In this document: positions 1 to 7,530 of the stretch, piece after piece
Layout of the letters: each line of letters starts with the position of its first letter
How positions within the stretch are numbered: position 1 is the stretch's first letter
Source: an uncultured Spirochaetales bacterium
Lineage (GTDB): Bacteria > Spirochaetota > Spirochaetia > JAFGXN01
Assembly: GCA_949289575.1 (NCBI GenBank)
Contig: CASEOG010000003.1
Span: 1-64,000 of the forward strand
DNA: 64,000 nt
Reading direction: 5' to 3'
Position numbers and translations under genes: made by a program
Notes under the pieces: model-generated
What the model was told of the DNA's origin: nothing
Databases searched by the model: none
What the model saw: the letters and a program-made list of their open reading frames with translations, nothing else

Positions 1-377
1 AGTTTTGCATTGCTTCCCGTAATGTACACATCGCAGTTATGGTCCACCATAAGTCCGTTGACCAGATCTTCAAAACCGTCAACTTCCTGAATCTCGTCCA
101 ACAAGATATAGTAGCGTTCTTCATCCCTGAACAAAGATTTTAAATGACTGTATAATTTTTCGCTGTCCCTGAAGGGTTTGTTTTTTTGGGTTTCCAGGTC
201 GATTTTTATGATGCGGTTTTCCGGAACCCCGTTTTTCAAAAGCCACTCATAAAACAGGGTGAAAAGCAGATAGGATTTACCGCTGCGGCGCATTCCGGTG
301 ACCACTTTGCAGACAGACCTGTCCTTATTGGCAATCAGTTGATGAAGATAAAAATCCCGTTGAATTTGTTTTTCCAT
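1..377 (-). CDS. AAA-family ATP-binding protein (DUF4143/AAA_14 type), 3' part beyond window
   Basis: The minus-strand reading frame starts at ATG 377 and runs off the window edge, so only about 125 N-terminal residues are visible. They hold a P-loop of the form GMRRSGKS (about residues 29-36) and a Walker B segment ending LLDEIQ, followed by an ITGSNAKL sensor-1-like stretch. This is the pattern of the AAA_14/DUF4143 ATPases, which occur in many copies in spirochaetes, fusobacteria and Bacteroidetes and whose cellular role is poorly defined. The C-terminal DUF4143 part lies outside the window, so that half of the assignment is inferred from the family. There is no Shine-Dalgarno before the ATG; a TAGAAT box sits 6 bases upstream and a perfect inverted repeat overlaps this region. 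Confidence 0.8.
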   Translation of the reverse strand, partial: MEKQIQRDFYLHQLIANKDRSVCKVVTGMRRSGKSYLLFTLFYEWLLKNGVPENRIIKIDLETQKNKPFRDSEKLYSHLKSLFRDEERYYILLDEIQEVDGFEDLVNGLMVDHNCDVYITGSNAK

Positions 378-386
378 ACATTTATT

Positions 387-427
387 CTACTCGAAAAACT
401 TTGAAAAATAAAGAGTTTTTCGAGTAG
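387..427. repeat. Perfect 14-bp inverted repeat upstream of the DUF4143 ATPase
   Basis: CTACTCGAAAAACT at 387-400 is repeated as its exact reverse complement at 414-427, with a 13-base spacer. The proximal arm ends 9 bases before the ATPase start codon and overlaps the edge of the putative -10 box (TAGAAT on the minus strand, 384-389). It could be an operator, an RNA hairpin at the 5' end of the transcript, or a mobile-element end. Sequence alone does not decide between these. Confidence 0.75.
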
Positions 428-530
428 ATAGTTTTTCATACTGTGTAACATCTCCATTGATTTTAAACGCCGCTGATCTGACATTATTCCGGTCATTATT
501 TTTGAAGAAATCTGTCCCTCCGGCGCGCCC

Positions 531-559
531 TTGTCATCTCCCGTAAAATTTGCTATGTT
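531..559 (+). promoter_or_regulatory. Sigma-70 type promoter for rseP
   Basis: TTGTCA (531-536), a 17-base spacer and TATGTT (554-559) sit 18 bases before the rseP ATG. The predicted start of transcription is just before the AGGAG at 567-571, giving a very short leader. Confidence 0.5.
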
Positions 560-577
560 AAAGAACAGGAGTTGTGC

Positions 578-1924
578 ATGAGTTTCCTTATCGGGATTAT
601 CGGTTTGAGTGTCATGGTGCTGATTCACGAATTCGGCCATTTTCTGGCGGCGCGGATGTTCGGCGTCGAGGTGCTGAAGTTTTCCGTCGGCATGGGACCG
701 AAGCTCTACGGCCGCAAAATCGGCAAAACCGAATATCTGATTTCGGCACTGCCGCTCGGCGGTTACTGCCAGATGAAAGGCGAAGAAGATTTTGTCAAAG
801 CGATGGAACTGAAAGCCAAAAGAATCGACGGTTCCGAGGGGTCGCTTTACGGCATTGCGCCGTGGAAGCGGATGGTGATCGCTTTCGCCGGTCCGTTTTT
901 CAACCTGGTCTCGGCGATGCTGCTGTTTATCATCATCAATTTAAGCGGATACACCATCGAAACGACCGATAACCGCATTATTCTGGCCTCCGATTTCACG
1001 GGCAAAGCCGATATGCCGGCCGATGCGGCCGGGCTGCAGACAGGCGACCGGATCACCGCGGTCAACGGCCAACCGACCGAATATTTTTATCAGATTCTGG
1101 AAGCCGCGGCACTTCATGCCGGCGAAGAGCTGACGCTGTCGGTCGACCGCCACGGCGATCTGCTGACAATCAACGTCACGCCGCAGCTGAATCCGAAAAC
1201 CGGCGGCGGTGTCATCGGAGTTTACAACTTCCAGCCGGCGGAAATCGACAAAGTGCGGACCGGTTCGCCTGCCTACGAGGCGGGACTGCGGTCGGGTGAT
1301 GTGATTATCCAAATCAACGGCTCGCCGATTACCCACTCCCTCGATCTGCAAAAAGCGCTGTCGGCACCGCAGGCAGGCGGCAAAGCGGCGGTGACCGTCA
1401 GCCGCGGCGGTGATCTGCAAACGCTGACGCTCTTTTTCGACCCGGCGGAACGCCGCGCTCCCGGTTTTTCTTTAAAAACACTGCGCATCCCTTCCGAGCG
1501 GATGCCGTTTATCAAAGCGGTTGCCGGCGGCGTCACCGAACCGTTTTCCATTATCGCGCAGCAAATCAAATCGTTCGCGATTTTAAATCAGGTTGATCTC
1601 AACAGCGCCCTGCAGGGACCGGTGCGGATTACCGCCATGATCGGCGACAGCGTGCTTTATTCTTTCGGACTCAGCATTAAAGACGGATTTATGTACACGT
1701 TCCGCATTATTGCGGTCATCAGCGTCATTCTCTTTTTTATGAACCTGCTGCCGATTCCGGCTCTGGACGGCGGACTGATTCTGATTTCGCTGATCGAAAC
1801 GGTTATCCGACGGCCGCTGCCGCCGAAGGCGCTCTCGATTTATCAGACAGTCGGTGTCTTTGTCATTATTCTGCTGTCGGTTCTGGTTCTGACGAACGAG
1901 TTCATTTTTTTTGCACGACAGTAA
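578..1924 (+). CDS. rseP: Site-2 intramembrane zinc metalloprotease RseP
   Basis: This is a 448-residue M50 membrane protease that cleaves transmembrane substrates such as anti-sigma factors and signal-peptide remnants. The first membrane helix carries the zinc site HEFGH (17-21), and the late NLLPIPALDGG segment (389-399) supplies the third ligand. Two PDZ-like regions lie between them (about 120-205 and 210-290), so it has the two-PDZ layout. The ATG at 578 is chosen over an upstream in-frame TTG at 572 because AGGAG at 567-571 is correctly spaced for it. The downstream gene begins 12 bases after the stop and is probably cotranscribed. The usual partners dxr and cdsA are not in front of it. 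Confidence 0.95.
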   Translation: MSFLIGIIGLSVMVLIHEFGHFLAARMFGVEVLKFSVGMGPKLYGRKIGKTEYLISALPLGGYCQMKGEEDFVKAMELKAKRIDGSEGSLYGIAPWKRMVIAFAGPFFNLVSAMLLFIIINLSGYTIETTDNRIILASDFTGKADMPADAAGLQTGDRITAVNGQPTEYFYQILEAAALHAGEELTLSVDRHGDLLTINVTPQLNPKTGGGVIGVYNFQPAEIDKVRTGSPAYEAGLRSGDVIIQINGSPITHSLDLQKALSAPQAGGKAAVTVSRGGDLQTLTLFFDPAERRAPGFSLKTLRIPSERMPFIKAVAGGVTEPFSIIAQQIKSFAILNQVDLNSALQGPVRITAMIGDSVLYSFGLSIKDGFMYTFRIIAVISVILFFMNLLPIPALDGGLILISLIETVIRRPLPPKALSIYQTVGVFVIILLSVLVLTNEFIFFARQ

Positions 1925-1936
1925 CGGGGAGGAGAG

Positions 1937-3865
1937 ATGAAAAATCTTTTTCTGTATCTGGCAATGATTCTCTGTACGGCGGGTCTGTTTGCCGAAGAGC
2001 CCCTTCTCAACCACACGGGCAATATCAATGCCCTGGCTTTCGACCACGAAGCACAGCTGCTTTATTCGGCCGGCGAGGACGGTTATCTCAAAATTTGGGA
2101 TACGAAAGCACTCGATATGAAAGGTTCGTTTTCTGTCAGCGATGTCCCGCTGACGGATCTGGTCATTAATACGCGATCACGCCGCATGGTCCTGGCCGAA
2201 CGGCGCGGCTCATCCCGATACGGTCTTCTGCTGCGCAATCTGGATACGGGAGAAGCGTTGGGTCGGGTATTTATCGAAAGCCGGATTCACCGTCTCGCTT
2301 TCTCGCCCTCGGGGAAAATGGTCATTGCGGCACAGGATCAAAAAGATTCGCTGCTGTTTTTCGATGCCGAAACATTGAACCGTATTGTGCTGCCGTTTCA
2401 GGTGACCGAACCGGTGCTCGATTTTTACATTAACGACCGGGAGACCGCCTTTCTGGCTCTCACCAAAAGCGGGACCATCTTCTATTATAATTTGCAGGAC
2501 AACAAAGTCATCAAGTCTCTGAAAGGACCTCAAAATCCGCAGTCGCCTCGCATTCTTCCCGGCGGAAATTATCTTTTGGTTCGCGACGGAATCAAACTCA
2601 ATCTGGTCAGTCTTGCCAACGGAAAGGTGATCAATTCGACCGATCTTCCCGATGAGAATATCCGCCTGATTGCGCCTCAATCAATCGGTTCCGTTTCCTG
2701 TTGCACGGCAACATCGCGGGAGCTGATTTTTTACACATGGAACTATCGCAAAACGGGGGAAATCTTCATGCCGGCCTGCATTATCCGCAACCCGGAACCG
2801 ATGACGGCGGTGATTCAGTCCGGAACCGCCTTTCTGCTCGGCTACCAAACCGGCTCGGTCTCAATCCTCGGCGCCGACACCCGCAACATTCCCATTTCGT
2901 CGGTCTTTATTCCCGAACCGGTCAGCGATATCGCGGTTGCCGGCAAAACGGTTTACCTGGCCACGGATCGACAGATCCATGCGGTCAATACCGAAACGAA
3001 AGCGGTCACCAAAGTGCCGCCGCTCAATCCGCTCGGCCGTGCCGTTTATCTCTATCCGGTCGGCAACGATCTGATTCTGCTGGCAACCGATAAAAGCGGC
3101 TCCCGGCTGACCCGCATCGAAGGCGGCACCGGTTTTACGCAGGCAACCGTCTCGTTCGACAAACCGACGGTTTCGTTGCTCGACAACGGCGATCTGTTAA
3201 CGGTTTTCTTTTCCGACCGCACACTGCGGCTTTTGGACCGCACGAATCTCGTCGAAAAGAAGACACTGCCGCAAAAGGCGTCGCGGTTACTGTACACCTC
3301 ATCCGATGCGGTCTATGTCCTGCAAAAGAGTTCTTCTCCGGCCGGCGAGCGTGTCGCCAAAATCGACATCGAATCGGGACAGCAAACGCTGACTTCGCTG
3401 ACGGTTCCGACGGCGCACCGGCTCTACAATCCGAACAACCGGCCGCAGTTCACCCTGATGACACGGGAAAAATCGGGTTCGGGTGAATTCTTTTCCTTCT
3501 ATAATATTGATTTGAACGAACCGTATTCGAAGCAGCTTCTCTGGAAAACGGCGTTACCGTCGGCACGCTTAAACGGGTTCCGTGTGGGAGACTCCTTTTT
3601 TTCGATTATCGAAAAGAAACAGGTCGGTACTTTTGCCGGCAGCACCGGCAGTGATGAAATGCCGTCGCCGGTTCTGTCGCTGACACGGCCGGCCGCCAAG
3701 GTCGTCGAAAGCGAAACGGAGCTTTACATCCTTAACACGGATGATACGGTCTCCGTTTACGACAAAAACTCGTTGCAGCCGAAAGGGCTGATGTTTGTTT
3801 CTCGGGGGCAGTTGAACGGATTTTGGAATGCGGTCGAAGAGATGTCGGCCGTTCCGATGCCGTAA
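1937..3865 (+). CDS. Secreted WD40/beta-propeller repeat protein
   Basis: This 642-residue protein has a clear signal peptide (ending near LFAEE, residue 20) and WD40-like blades at its start, with INALAFD, GEDGYLKIWD and similar motifs. Further degenerate beta-propeller repeats fill most of its length. It should be periplasmic or surface exposed and probably acts as a protein-binding scaffold; no catalytic motif is visible. A strong GGGGAGGAG site lies before ATG 1937. The gene follows rseP by 12 bases, so the two are probably one transcript, and the propeller could be a partner or sensor for the protease. Convergent dnaB ends 6 bases downstream. Confidence 0.75.
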   Translation: MKNLFLYLAMILCTAGLFAEEPLLNHTGNINALAFDHEAQLLYSAGEDGYLKIWDTKALDMKGSFSVSDVPLTDLVINTRSRRMVLAERRGSSRYGLLLRNLDTGEALGRVFIESRIHRLAFSPSGKMVIAAQDQKDSLLFFDAETLNRIVLPFQVTEPVLDFYINDRETAFLALTKSGTIFYYNLQDNKVIKSLKGPQNPQSPRILPGGNYLLVRDGIKLNLVSLANGKVINSTDLPDENIRLIAPQSIGSVSCCTATSRELIFYTWNYRKTGEIFMPACIIRNPEPMTAVIQSGTAFLLGYQTGSVSILGADTRNIPISSVFIPEPVSDIAVAGKTVYLATDRQIHAVNTETKAVTKVPPLNPLGRAVYLYPVGNDLILLATDKSGSRLTRIEGGTGFTQATVSFDKPTVSLLDNGDLLTVFFSDRTLRLLDRTNLVEKKTLPQKASRLLYTSSDAVYVLQKSSSPAGERVAKIDIESGQQTLTSLTVPTAHRLYNPNNRPQFTLMTREKSGSGEFFSFYNIDLNEPYSKQLLWKTALPSARLNGFRVGDSFFSIIEKKQVGTFAGSTGSDEMPSPVLSLTRPAAKVVESETELYILNTDDTVSVYDKNSLQPKGLMFVSRGQLNGFWNAVEEMSAVPMP

Positions 3866-3871
3866 TACCGT

Positions 3872-5227
3872 TTACCGTTCTCCGGCCACCGCTTCGAACC
3901 GGACATATTCGGGAATGAAATTGAGAGTGACGGTATCGGTCGCTCCGTTCCGGTTTTTGGCGACAATCACTTTGGTCGGCAGAATTTTGGTCTGATTGCC
4001 GGATTCATCCTGTTTGGTGACGCGCGGCCGGTGAAGCAGCATAACCACATCGGCATCCTGCTCAATCGACCCGGAATCCCGGAGATTGGAGAGCAGAGGC
4101 TCTTTTTCGTCCGTCTTTTCCGATTCGCGCGACAGCTGAGCCAGCACAACCAGAGGAATTCCCAATTCCCGGGCAAGCGATTTTAACCCTCTCGAAATTT
4201 CCCCGACCACTTCGTGACGGGGACGAATTCCGGCATTTTCGAGAGTAATCAACCCGATATAATCGATAAAGATAATTTCGACATTATGTTTTTTCTTCAT
4301 CATCCGGGCCGTCGCCTTAATATCGAGAAAGTTCATGTTCGGTTCGGCACAAATGTAAAACGGCTTGCGGTGGATCATCGATGAGGTGTTGTAAATCTTT
4401 TTCAGATCATCTTCCTGCATCCGCTGAGGCCGTTTCACCCGTCCCATCGGAACACGCGATTCGGCCGCCAGAATCCGGCGCATAATATCGGGGGCACTCA
4501 TTTCCAGGGAAAAGAAGCCGACAGGGATGTCTTTGTGAATCGCCATGTTCATCGCCATCGAAATGGCAAAGGCTGTTTTTCCGATTGACGGGCGTGCACC
4601 GATAATAATCACCTCGGTTTCTTTAAAACCGGTTGTCAGCTCATCCAGATCGGAATAACCCGATTCGATACCGTCGTAAAGCTGCAAAGAATTCAGTTTC
4701 GACTCGATATCTTCAACCAGTCCGAAAAGAACGTCGTGCATCGTATGGACACCGCCGTCGGTATTTTTGAGAGCGAATCGGGAAAAGCGCTGGTCGAGTG
4801 TTTCGACCACTTCGCCGATCGACTGACTGATATCGTGCGACTCTTTAATCACCTCGTGACCGAATCGAATCAGATCGCGGCGCAGCGCGCATTCGTAAAC
4901 CAGATCGCAGTAATATTCGATGTTGGCAACGGTCGGAACGGCCTGCGGAAGAGAGGTGACAAAAGCAACGCCGCCGCACCGTTCCAGCAGGCCTTTTTTT
5001 CGGAGGGTCTCGGTCACGGAAAGCTGGTCGATAGCCACGGATGCTTCGTTCATTTCTCTCAGAACGGAATAGAGAGCCTGATGACGTTCCGAATAAAATG
5101 ATTCGGGTCTGACCTTATTTTCGATTTTTTCGAAAATGGTTCCGCCCTCAAGCAGGATTGCTCCCAGAATGGCCTTTTCGGCTTCCTCTCTGTAAATCGG
5201 CATCGCATCCGACAGTCTTTCTTCCAT
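3872..5227 (-). CDS. dnaB: Replicative DNA helicase DnaB
   Basis: This 451-residue hexameric helicase unwinds DNA at the replication fork. It has an N-terminal DnaB domain (about 10-115) and a RecA-like C-terminal domain with Walker A GARPSIGKT (210-218), Walker B IIFIDYIGLI, and a LRDSGSIEQDAD segment typical of the family. The start at 5227 has GGAGG at 7 bases. It is the last gene of the rpsF-ssb-rpsR-rplI-dnaB group, the usual spirochaete order. A hairpin with a T-run separates it from rplI, so its expression may be lower than that of the ribosomal genes. No intein is present. Confidence 0.97.
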   Translation of the reverse strand: MEERLSDAMPIYREEAEKAILGAILLEGGTIFEKIENKVRPESFYSERHQALYSVLREMNEASVAIDQLSVTETLRKKGLLERCGGVAFVTSLPQAVPTVANIEYYCDLVYECALRRDLIRFGHEVIKESHDISQSIGEVVETLDQRFSRFALKNTDGGVHTMHDVLFGLVEDIESKLNSLQLYDGIESGYSDLDELTTGFKETEVIIIGARPSIGKTAFAISMAMNMAIHKDIPVGFFSLEMSAPDIMRRILAAESRVPMGRVKRPQRMQEDDLKKIYNTSSMIHRKPFYICAEPNMNFLDIKATARMMKKKHNVEIIFIDYIGLITLENAGIRPRHEVVGEISRGLKSLARELGIPLVVLAQLSRESEKTDEKEPLLSNLRDSGSIEQDADVVMLLHRPRVTKQDESGNQTKILPTKVIVAKNRNGATDTVTLNFIPEYVRFEAVAGER

Positions 5228-5242
5228 AACTTGACCTCCGAC

Positions 5243-5277
5243 AACAAAAAGAAAACCGGATCGAGACGACCCGGTTT
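5243..5277 (-). terminator. Intrinsic terminator/attenuator between rplI and dnaB
   Basis: On the minus strand a stem of about 10 pairs (arms near 5268-5277 and 5253-5262, three-base loop, one G-T pair) is followed by TTTTCTTTTT. It lies inside the presumed operon, upstream of the dnaB Shine-Dalgarno, so it probably works as a partial terminator. Confidence 0.7.
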
Positions 5278-5296
5278 CGCAAAATCCGAAATTGTT

Positions 5297-5791
5297 TTAT
5301 TCGGCAGCCGGTTCTTCGGCAGACGCGGGGACAGCTTCGGCTTCCTTCGCATCCGTAACCGAGAATTTCAGAACAGCTGTCTGATCTTCGTAGAGACGGA
5401 TTTTGGCTGTGTAATTGCCGACCGCTTTAATGGCGTGCTCGGGAATTTCAATCCGTTTGCGTTCGACGTTGATTCCGGCTTTCAGCAGCTCGTCCGCCAA
5501 AGCGGCACTGCTGACGGAACCGAACAGTTTGCCGTTCTCTCCGACGGAAACTTTAATCTGCAAATTCATGGCCTCGATTTTTTCTTTCGCAGACCGAGAC
5601 TGTTCGCGTTTTTCGGCCTTGCGTTTTTCGATAGCCGACTGTCTTTCTTTCAGAGCAGCCAGTGCCGATTTTGTACAGATAACGGCAAAACCGCGCGGCA
5701 ACAGGTAATTTCGGGCATATCCTCTTTTAACTTCTACGATATCGCCCTCTTCTCCCAATCCGGGTACATCTTCAAATAAAATGATTTTCAT
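5297..5791 (-). CDS. rplI: 50S ribosomal protein L9
   Basis: This 164-residue L9 begins MKIILFEDVPGLGEEGDIVEVKRGYARNYL-like, with the highly conserved N-terminal rRNA-binding domain, a long central helix and a C-terminal domain. The C-terminus has an extra Ala/Glu/Pro-rich tail of about 15 residues beyond the usual 150 or so. L9 binds 23S rRNA near the L1 stalk and supports reading-frame maintenance. The start at 5791 has GGAGAG upstream. It sits between rpsR and dnaB. Confidence 0.97.
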   Translation of the reverse strand: MKIILFEDVPGLGEEGDIVEVKRGYARNYLLPRGFAVICTKSALAALKERQSAIEKRKAEKREQSRSAKEKIEAMNLQIKVSVGENGKLFGSVSSAALADELLKAGINVERKRIEIPEHAIKAVGNYTAKIRLYEDQTAVLKFSVTDAKEAEAVPASAEEPAAE

Positions 5792-5811
5792 TCCGTTCTC
5801 TCCTTACCCGA

Positions 5812-6090
5812 TTATTTCTTTGCGAACGGCAGATAAGCCAAAACGCGGGCTTTTTTGATTTCCTGTGCCAGCATTCTCTGATGCTTGTCGCAGGTTCCCG
5901 TAATGCGACGGGGTAAAATTTTCCCCCGTTCCGTAATCGATCTTTTCAGCGATTCCGGATCCTTATAGTCGGCTTTTGTTCCGTTTGCACAGAAACGGCA
6001 CACCTTTTTTCTGAAAAAAGCCTTTCCGGCTCCGCCTTTTATCCCTTTTTTCGGATCGTCTTTATCCGAAAAATTCATCTTATCATCCAT
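5812..6090 (-). CDS. rpsR: 30S ribosomal protein S18
   Basis: S18 binds S6 on the small-subunit platform. The core ([27 protein letters not shown]-like, GTCDKHQR) is fully conserved, and its cysteines suggest a zinc-binding (C+) form. The N-terminus has about 25 extra acidic and Gly/Lys-rich residues. ATG 6090 is taken as the start. An in-frame TTG at 6096 lies closer (5 bases) to the AAGGAG site and is a real alternative that adds two residues. The gene follows ssb by 15 bases. Confidence 0.95.
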   Translation of the reverse strand: MDDKMNFSDKDDPKKGIKGGAGKAFFRKKVCRFCANGTKADYKDPESLKRSITERGKILPRRITGTCDKHQRMLAQEIKKARVLAYLPFAKK

Positions 6091-6105
6091 AGTCAATAAA
6101 TCTCC

Positions 6106-6603
6106 TTAAAACGGAATATCATCTTCGAAATCGTTGGTTGCCGAATCGTTTCCGGCCTGCTGATACTGGAAGCGGTTTCCCGACGGAGGTGCCGCAACAT
6201 ATCCGCCGTTCGTCTGCGGTGCGGAAGGTGCCGCATAAGAAGAAGGAGCATTGTCTCCGTAACCGCCGCCGGTATTACCGCCGAGCAGCTGAATTCCGGT
6301 AGCCGCAATTTCCACCTTACTCTTTTTCTGTCCGTCCTGTTCCCACCGGTTCTGTCTCAATTCGCCTTCAACAGCAACCTGTTTCCCTTTTCGAAGATAG
6401 GTACTCAACGACTCGGCCTGTTTTCCCCAGAGAACGATATCGAAAAATCCGGTTTCTTCTTCCCACTGCCCTTCCGCCGACCTCTTATTGCGGTTCACGG
6501 CAAGGGAAAAACGGCCGACACAGGCGCCGCCGTTGGTATACCGTAATTCGATATCTCTGGTTAAACGACCGACCAGAATAACATGATTGATGTCGCTCGC
6601 CAT
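6106..6603 (-). CDS. ssb: Single-stranded DNA-binding protein
   Basis: This 165-residue SSB has an N-terminal OB fold (INHVILVGRLTRDIELRY through VEIAATGIQLLGG, about 5-110), a Gly/Ala/Pro-rich linker and the acidic tip DDIPF that binds replication and repair partners. ATG 6603 is chosen because AAGGAG lies 6 bases upstream; a longer in-frame extension upstream lacks support. The gene starts 10 bases after rpsF, in the conserved rpsF-ssb-rpsR arrangement. Confidence 0.97.
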   Translation of the reverse strand: MASDINHVILVGRLTRDIELRYTNGGACVGRFSLAVNRNKRSAEGQWEEETGFFDIVLWGKQAESLSTYLRKGKQVAVEGELRQNRWEQDGQKKSKVEIAATGIQLLGGNTGGGYGDNAPSSYAAPSAPQTNGGYVAAPPSGNRFQYQQAGNDSATNDFEDDIPF

Positions 6604-6613
6604 CCGACACTCC

Positions 6614-6895
6614 TTAGTTTTCTTTGCGAACAAAGAGATATTTCAGAATGTCTCCCGAAATATTAAAAATCTTCTCCATCGGCTGAATGAAATCCGGTTT
6701 GGCCGTCATTTCGAAATAGTAATAATGAGCTTTGGTCTGCTTTTTGACCGGATAAGCCGTTGTGCGGATTCCCAAATCATCTTCTTTGGTAATCGCGGCA
6801 CCTGCTTTTGCAAACTCATCTTTCACTTTCTGAAGACCGGCTTTAAAGGACTCCTCGTTCTGAGAGAAAAGAAAAGTAACCTCGTATGCGTTCAT
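6614..6895 (-). CDS. rpsF: 30S ribosomal protein S6
   Basis: This is a 93-residue S6 with the ferredoxin-like fold: MNAYEVTFLFSQNEE at the start, the Lys-rich AYPVKKQTKAHYYYFEM middle and IMKYLF-like end. S6 pairs with S18 on 16S rRNA. ATG 6895 is set by AAGGAGGG 4 bases upstream. It is the first gene of the ribosomal/replication operon and has a full consensus promoter 60 bases upstream. Confidence 0.96.
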   Translation of the reverse strand: MNAYEVTFLFSQNEESFKAGLQKVKDEFAKAGAAITKEDDLGIRTTAYPVKKQTKAHYYYFEMTAKPDFIQPMEKIFNISGDILKYLFVRKEN

Positions 6896-6954
6896 GATCC
6901 CTCCTTTCGGACTAAATTTTCTGATCTGCACAGGCAGATAAAGAGGTCATTTTG

Positions 6955-6983
6955 ATTATATGAATATTCCGTTTTTTTGTCAA
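6955..6983 (-). promoter_or_regulatory. Consensus sigma-70 promoter for rpsF-ssb-rpsR-rplI(-dnaB)
   Basis: On the minus strand TTGACA (6983-6978), a 17-base spacer and TATAAT (6960-6955) match the consensus exactly. The leader of about 55 bases contains a 6-bp hairpin (ATCTGC/GCAGAT, 6923-6938) and a possible small UCC-GAAA-GGA hairpin over the Shine-Dalgarno, which may relate to autoregulation by S6:S18. Confidence 0.9.
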
Positions 6984-7013
6984 GCAACCGCGGGATTATA
7001 CCGACAAAAGAGT

Positions 7014-7457
7014 ATGGATCCGAGAATAAAAATCGACGAAAAAATCTATTTTCTGAACAGTCTGCTGGCTCTGATTCGGGACGCCCTTCATTTCGAACTG
7101 ACGGATAAACCGTATTGCGGAAAAATGTTCGACGAACTGATGTTCTGCTCGAAATATATAACCGAAACAGACGCCTCCGTTTCCATCGAAAATAAAAACA
7201 ATGCAACTCTGAAACAGTTGCGGAATCTTCTGAAGCTGCATCTCGACATTAAAGATACCGCTCACGATATTCTGGAATCGATTCCCGATGCTTACAGTCA
7301 GGAAGAACGGGAATTATTGGCGCAAATTGCCGATACACAGGATATTGCCGCCGAGCGGCTGATGGGAAAACTTCGTCAGTGCAAGGAGCTGATTGACGGA
7401 AACAACTGTCTGTCGAATATCGAAATCAACCTTCTCCTTTCCGAGTCCGGGCAATAA
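7014..7457 (+). CDS. Conserved-looking hypothetical helical protein
   Basis: I do not recognise this protein of about 147 residues. It is acidic, mostly alpha-helical by composition, and has no signal peptide or membrane segment. Heptad-like Leu spacing in the second half (KQLRNLLKLHLDIKDTAHDIL) suggests a helical bundle or coiled coil. ATG 7014 is preferred over an in-frame ATG at 6960, because the latter falls inside the divergent rpsF promoter; neither has a good Shine-Dalgarno. It is divergent from the ribosomal operon and lies 73 bases before pfp. Confidence 0.6.
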   Translation: MDPRIKIDEKIYFLNSLLALIRDALHFELTDKPYCGKMFDELMFCSKYITETDASVSIENKNNATLKQLRNLLKLHLDIKDTAHDILESIPDAYSQEERELLAQIADTQDIAAERLMGKLRQCKELIDGNNCLSNIEINLLLSESGQ

Positions 7458-7530
7458 ATTCGAAAAAAGACTTTCTTTTTTTCTCTCTATCGATTATCAT
7501 AATAAGAGATTTTCATTTTCGGAGAAAATT

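Noticed and set aside
3872-5227. Nearby dnaB and ssb as a sign of a replication origin
   Set aside because: No dnaA, dnaN or DnaA-box cluster is present, and rpsF-ssb-rpsR-rplI-dnaB is a common spirochaete gene order.
6960-7013. N-terminal extension of the small unknown gene from ATG 6960
   Set aside because: That stretch coincides with the exact consensus -10/-35 of the divergent rpsF promoter, so ATG 7014 is preferred.
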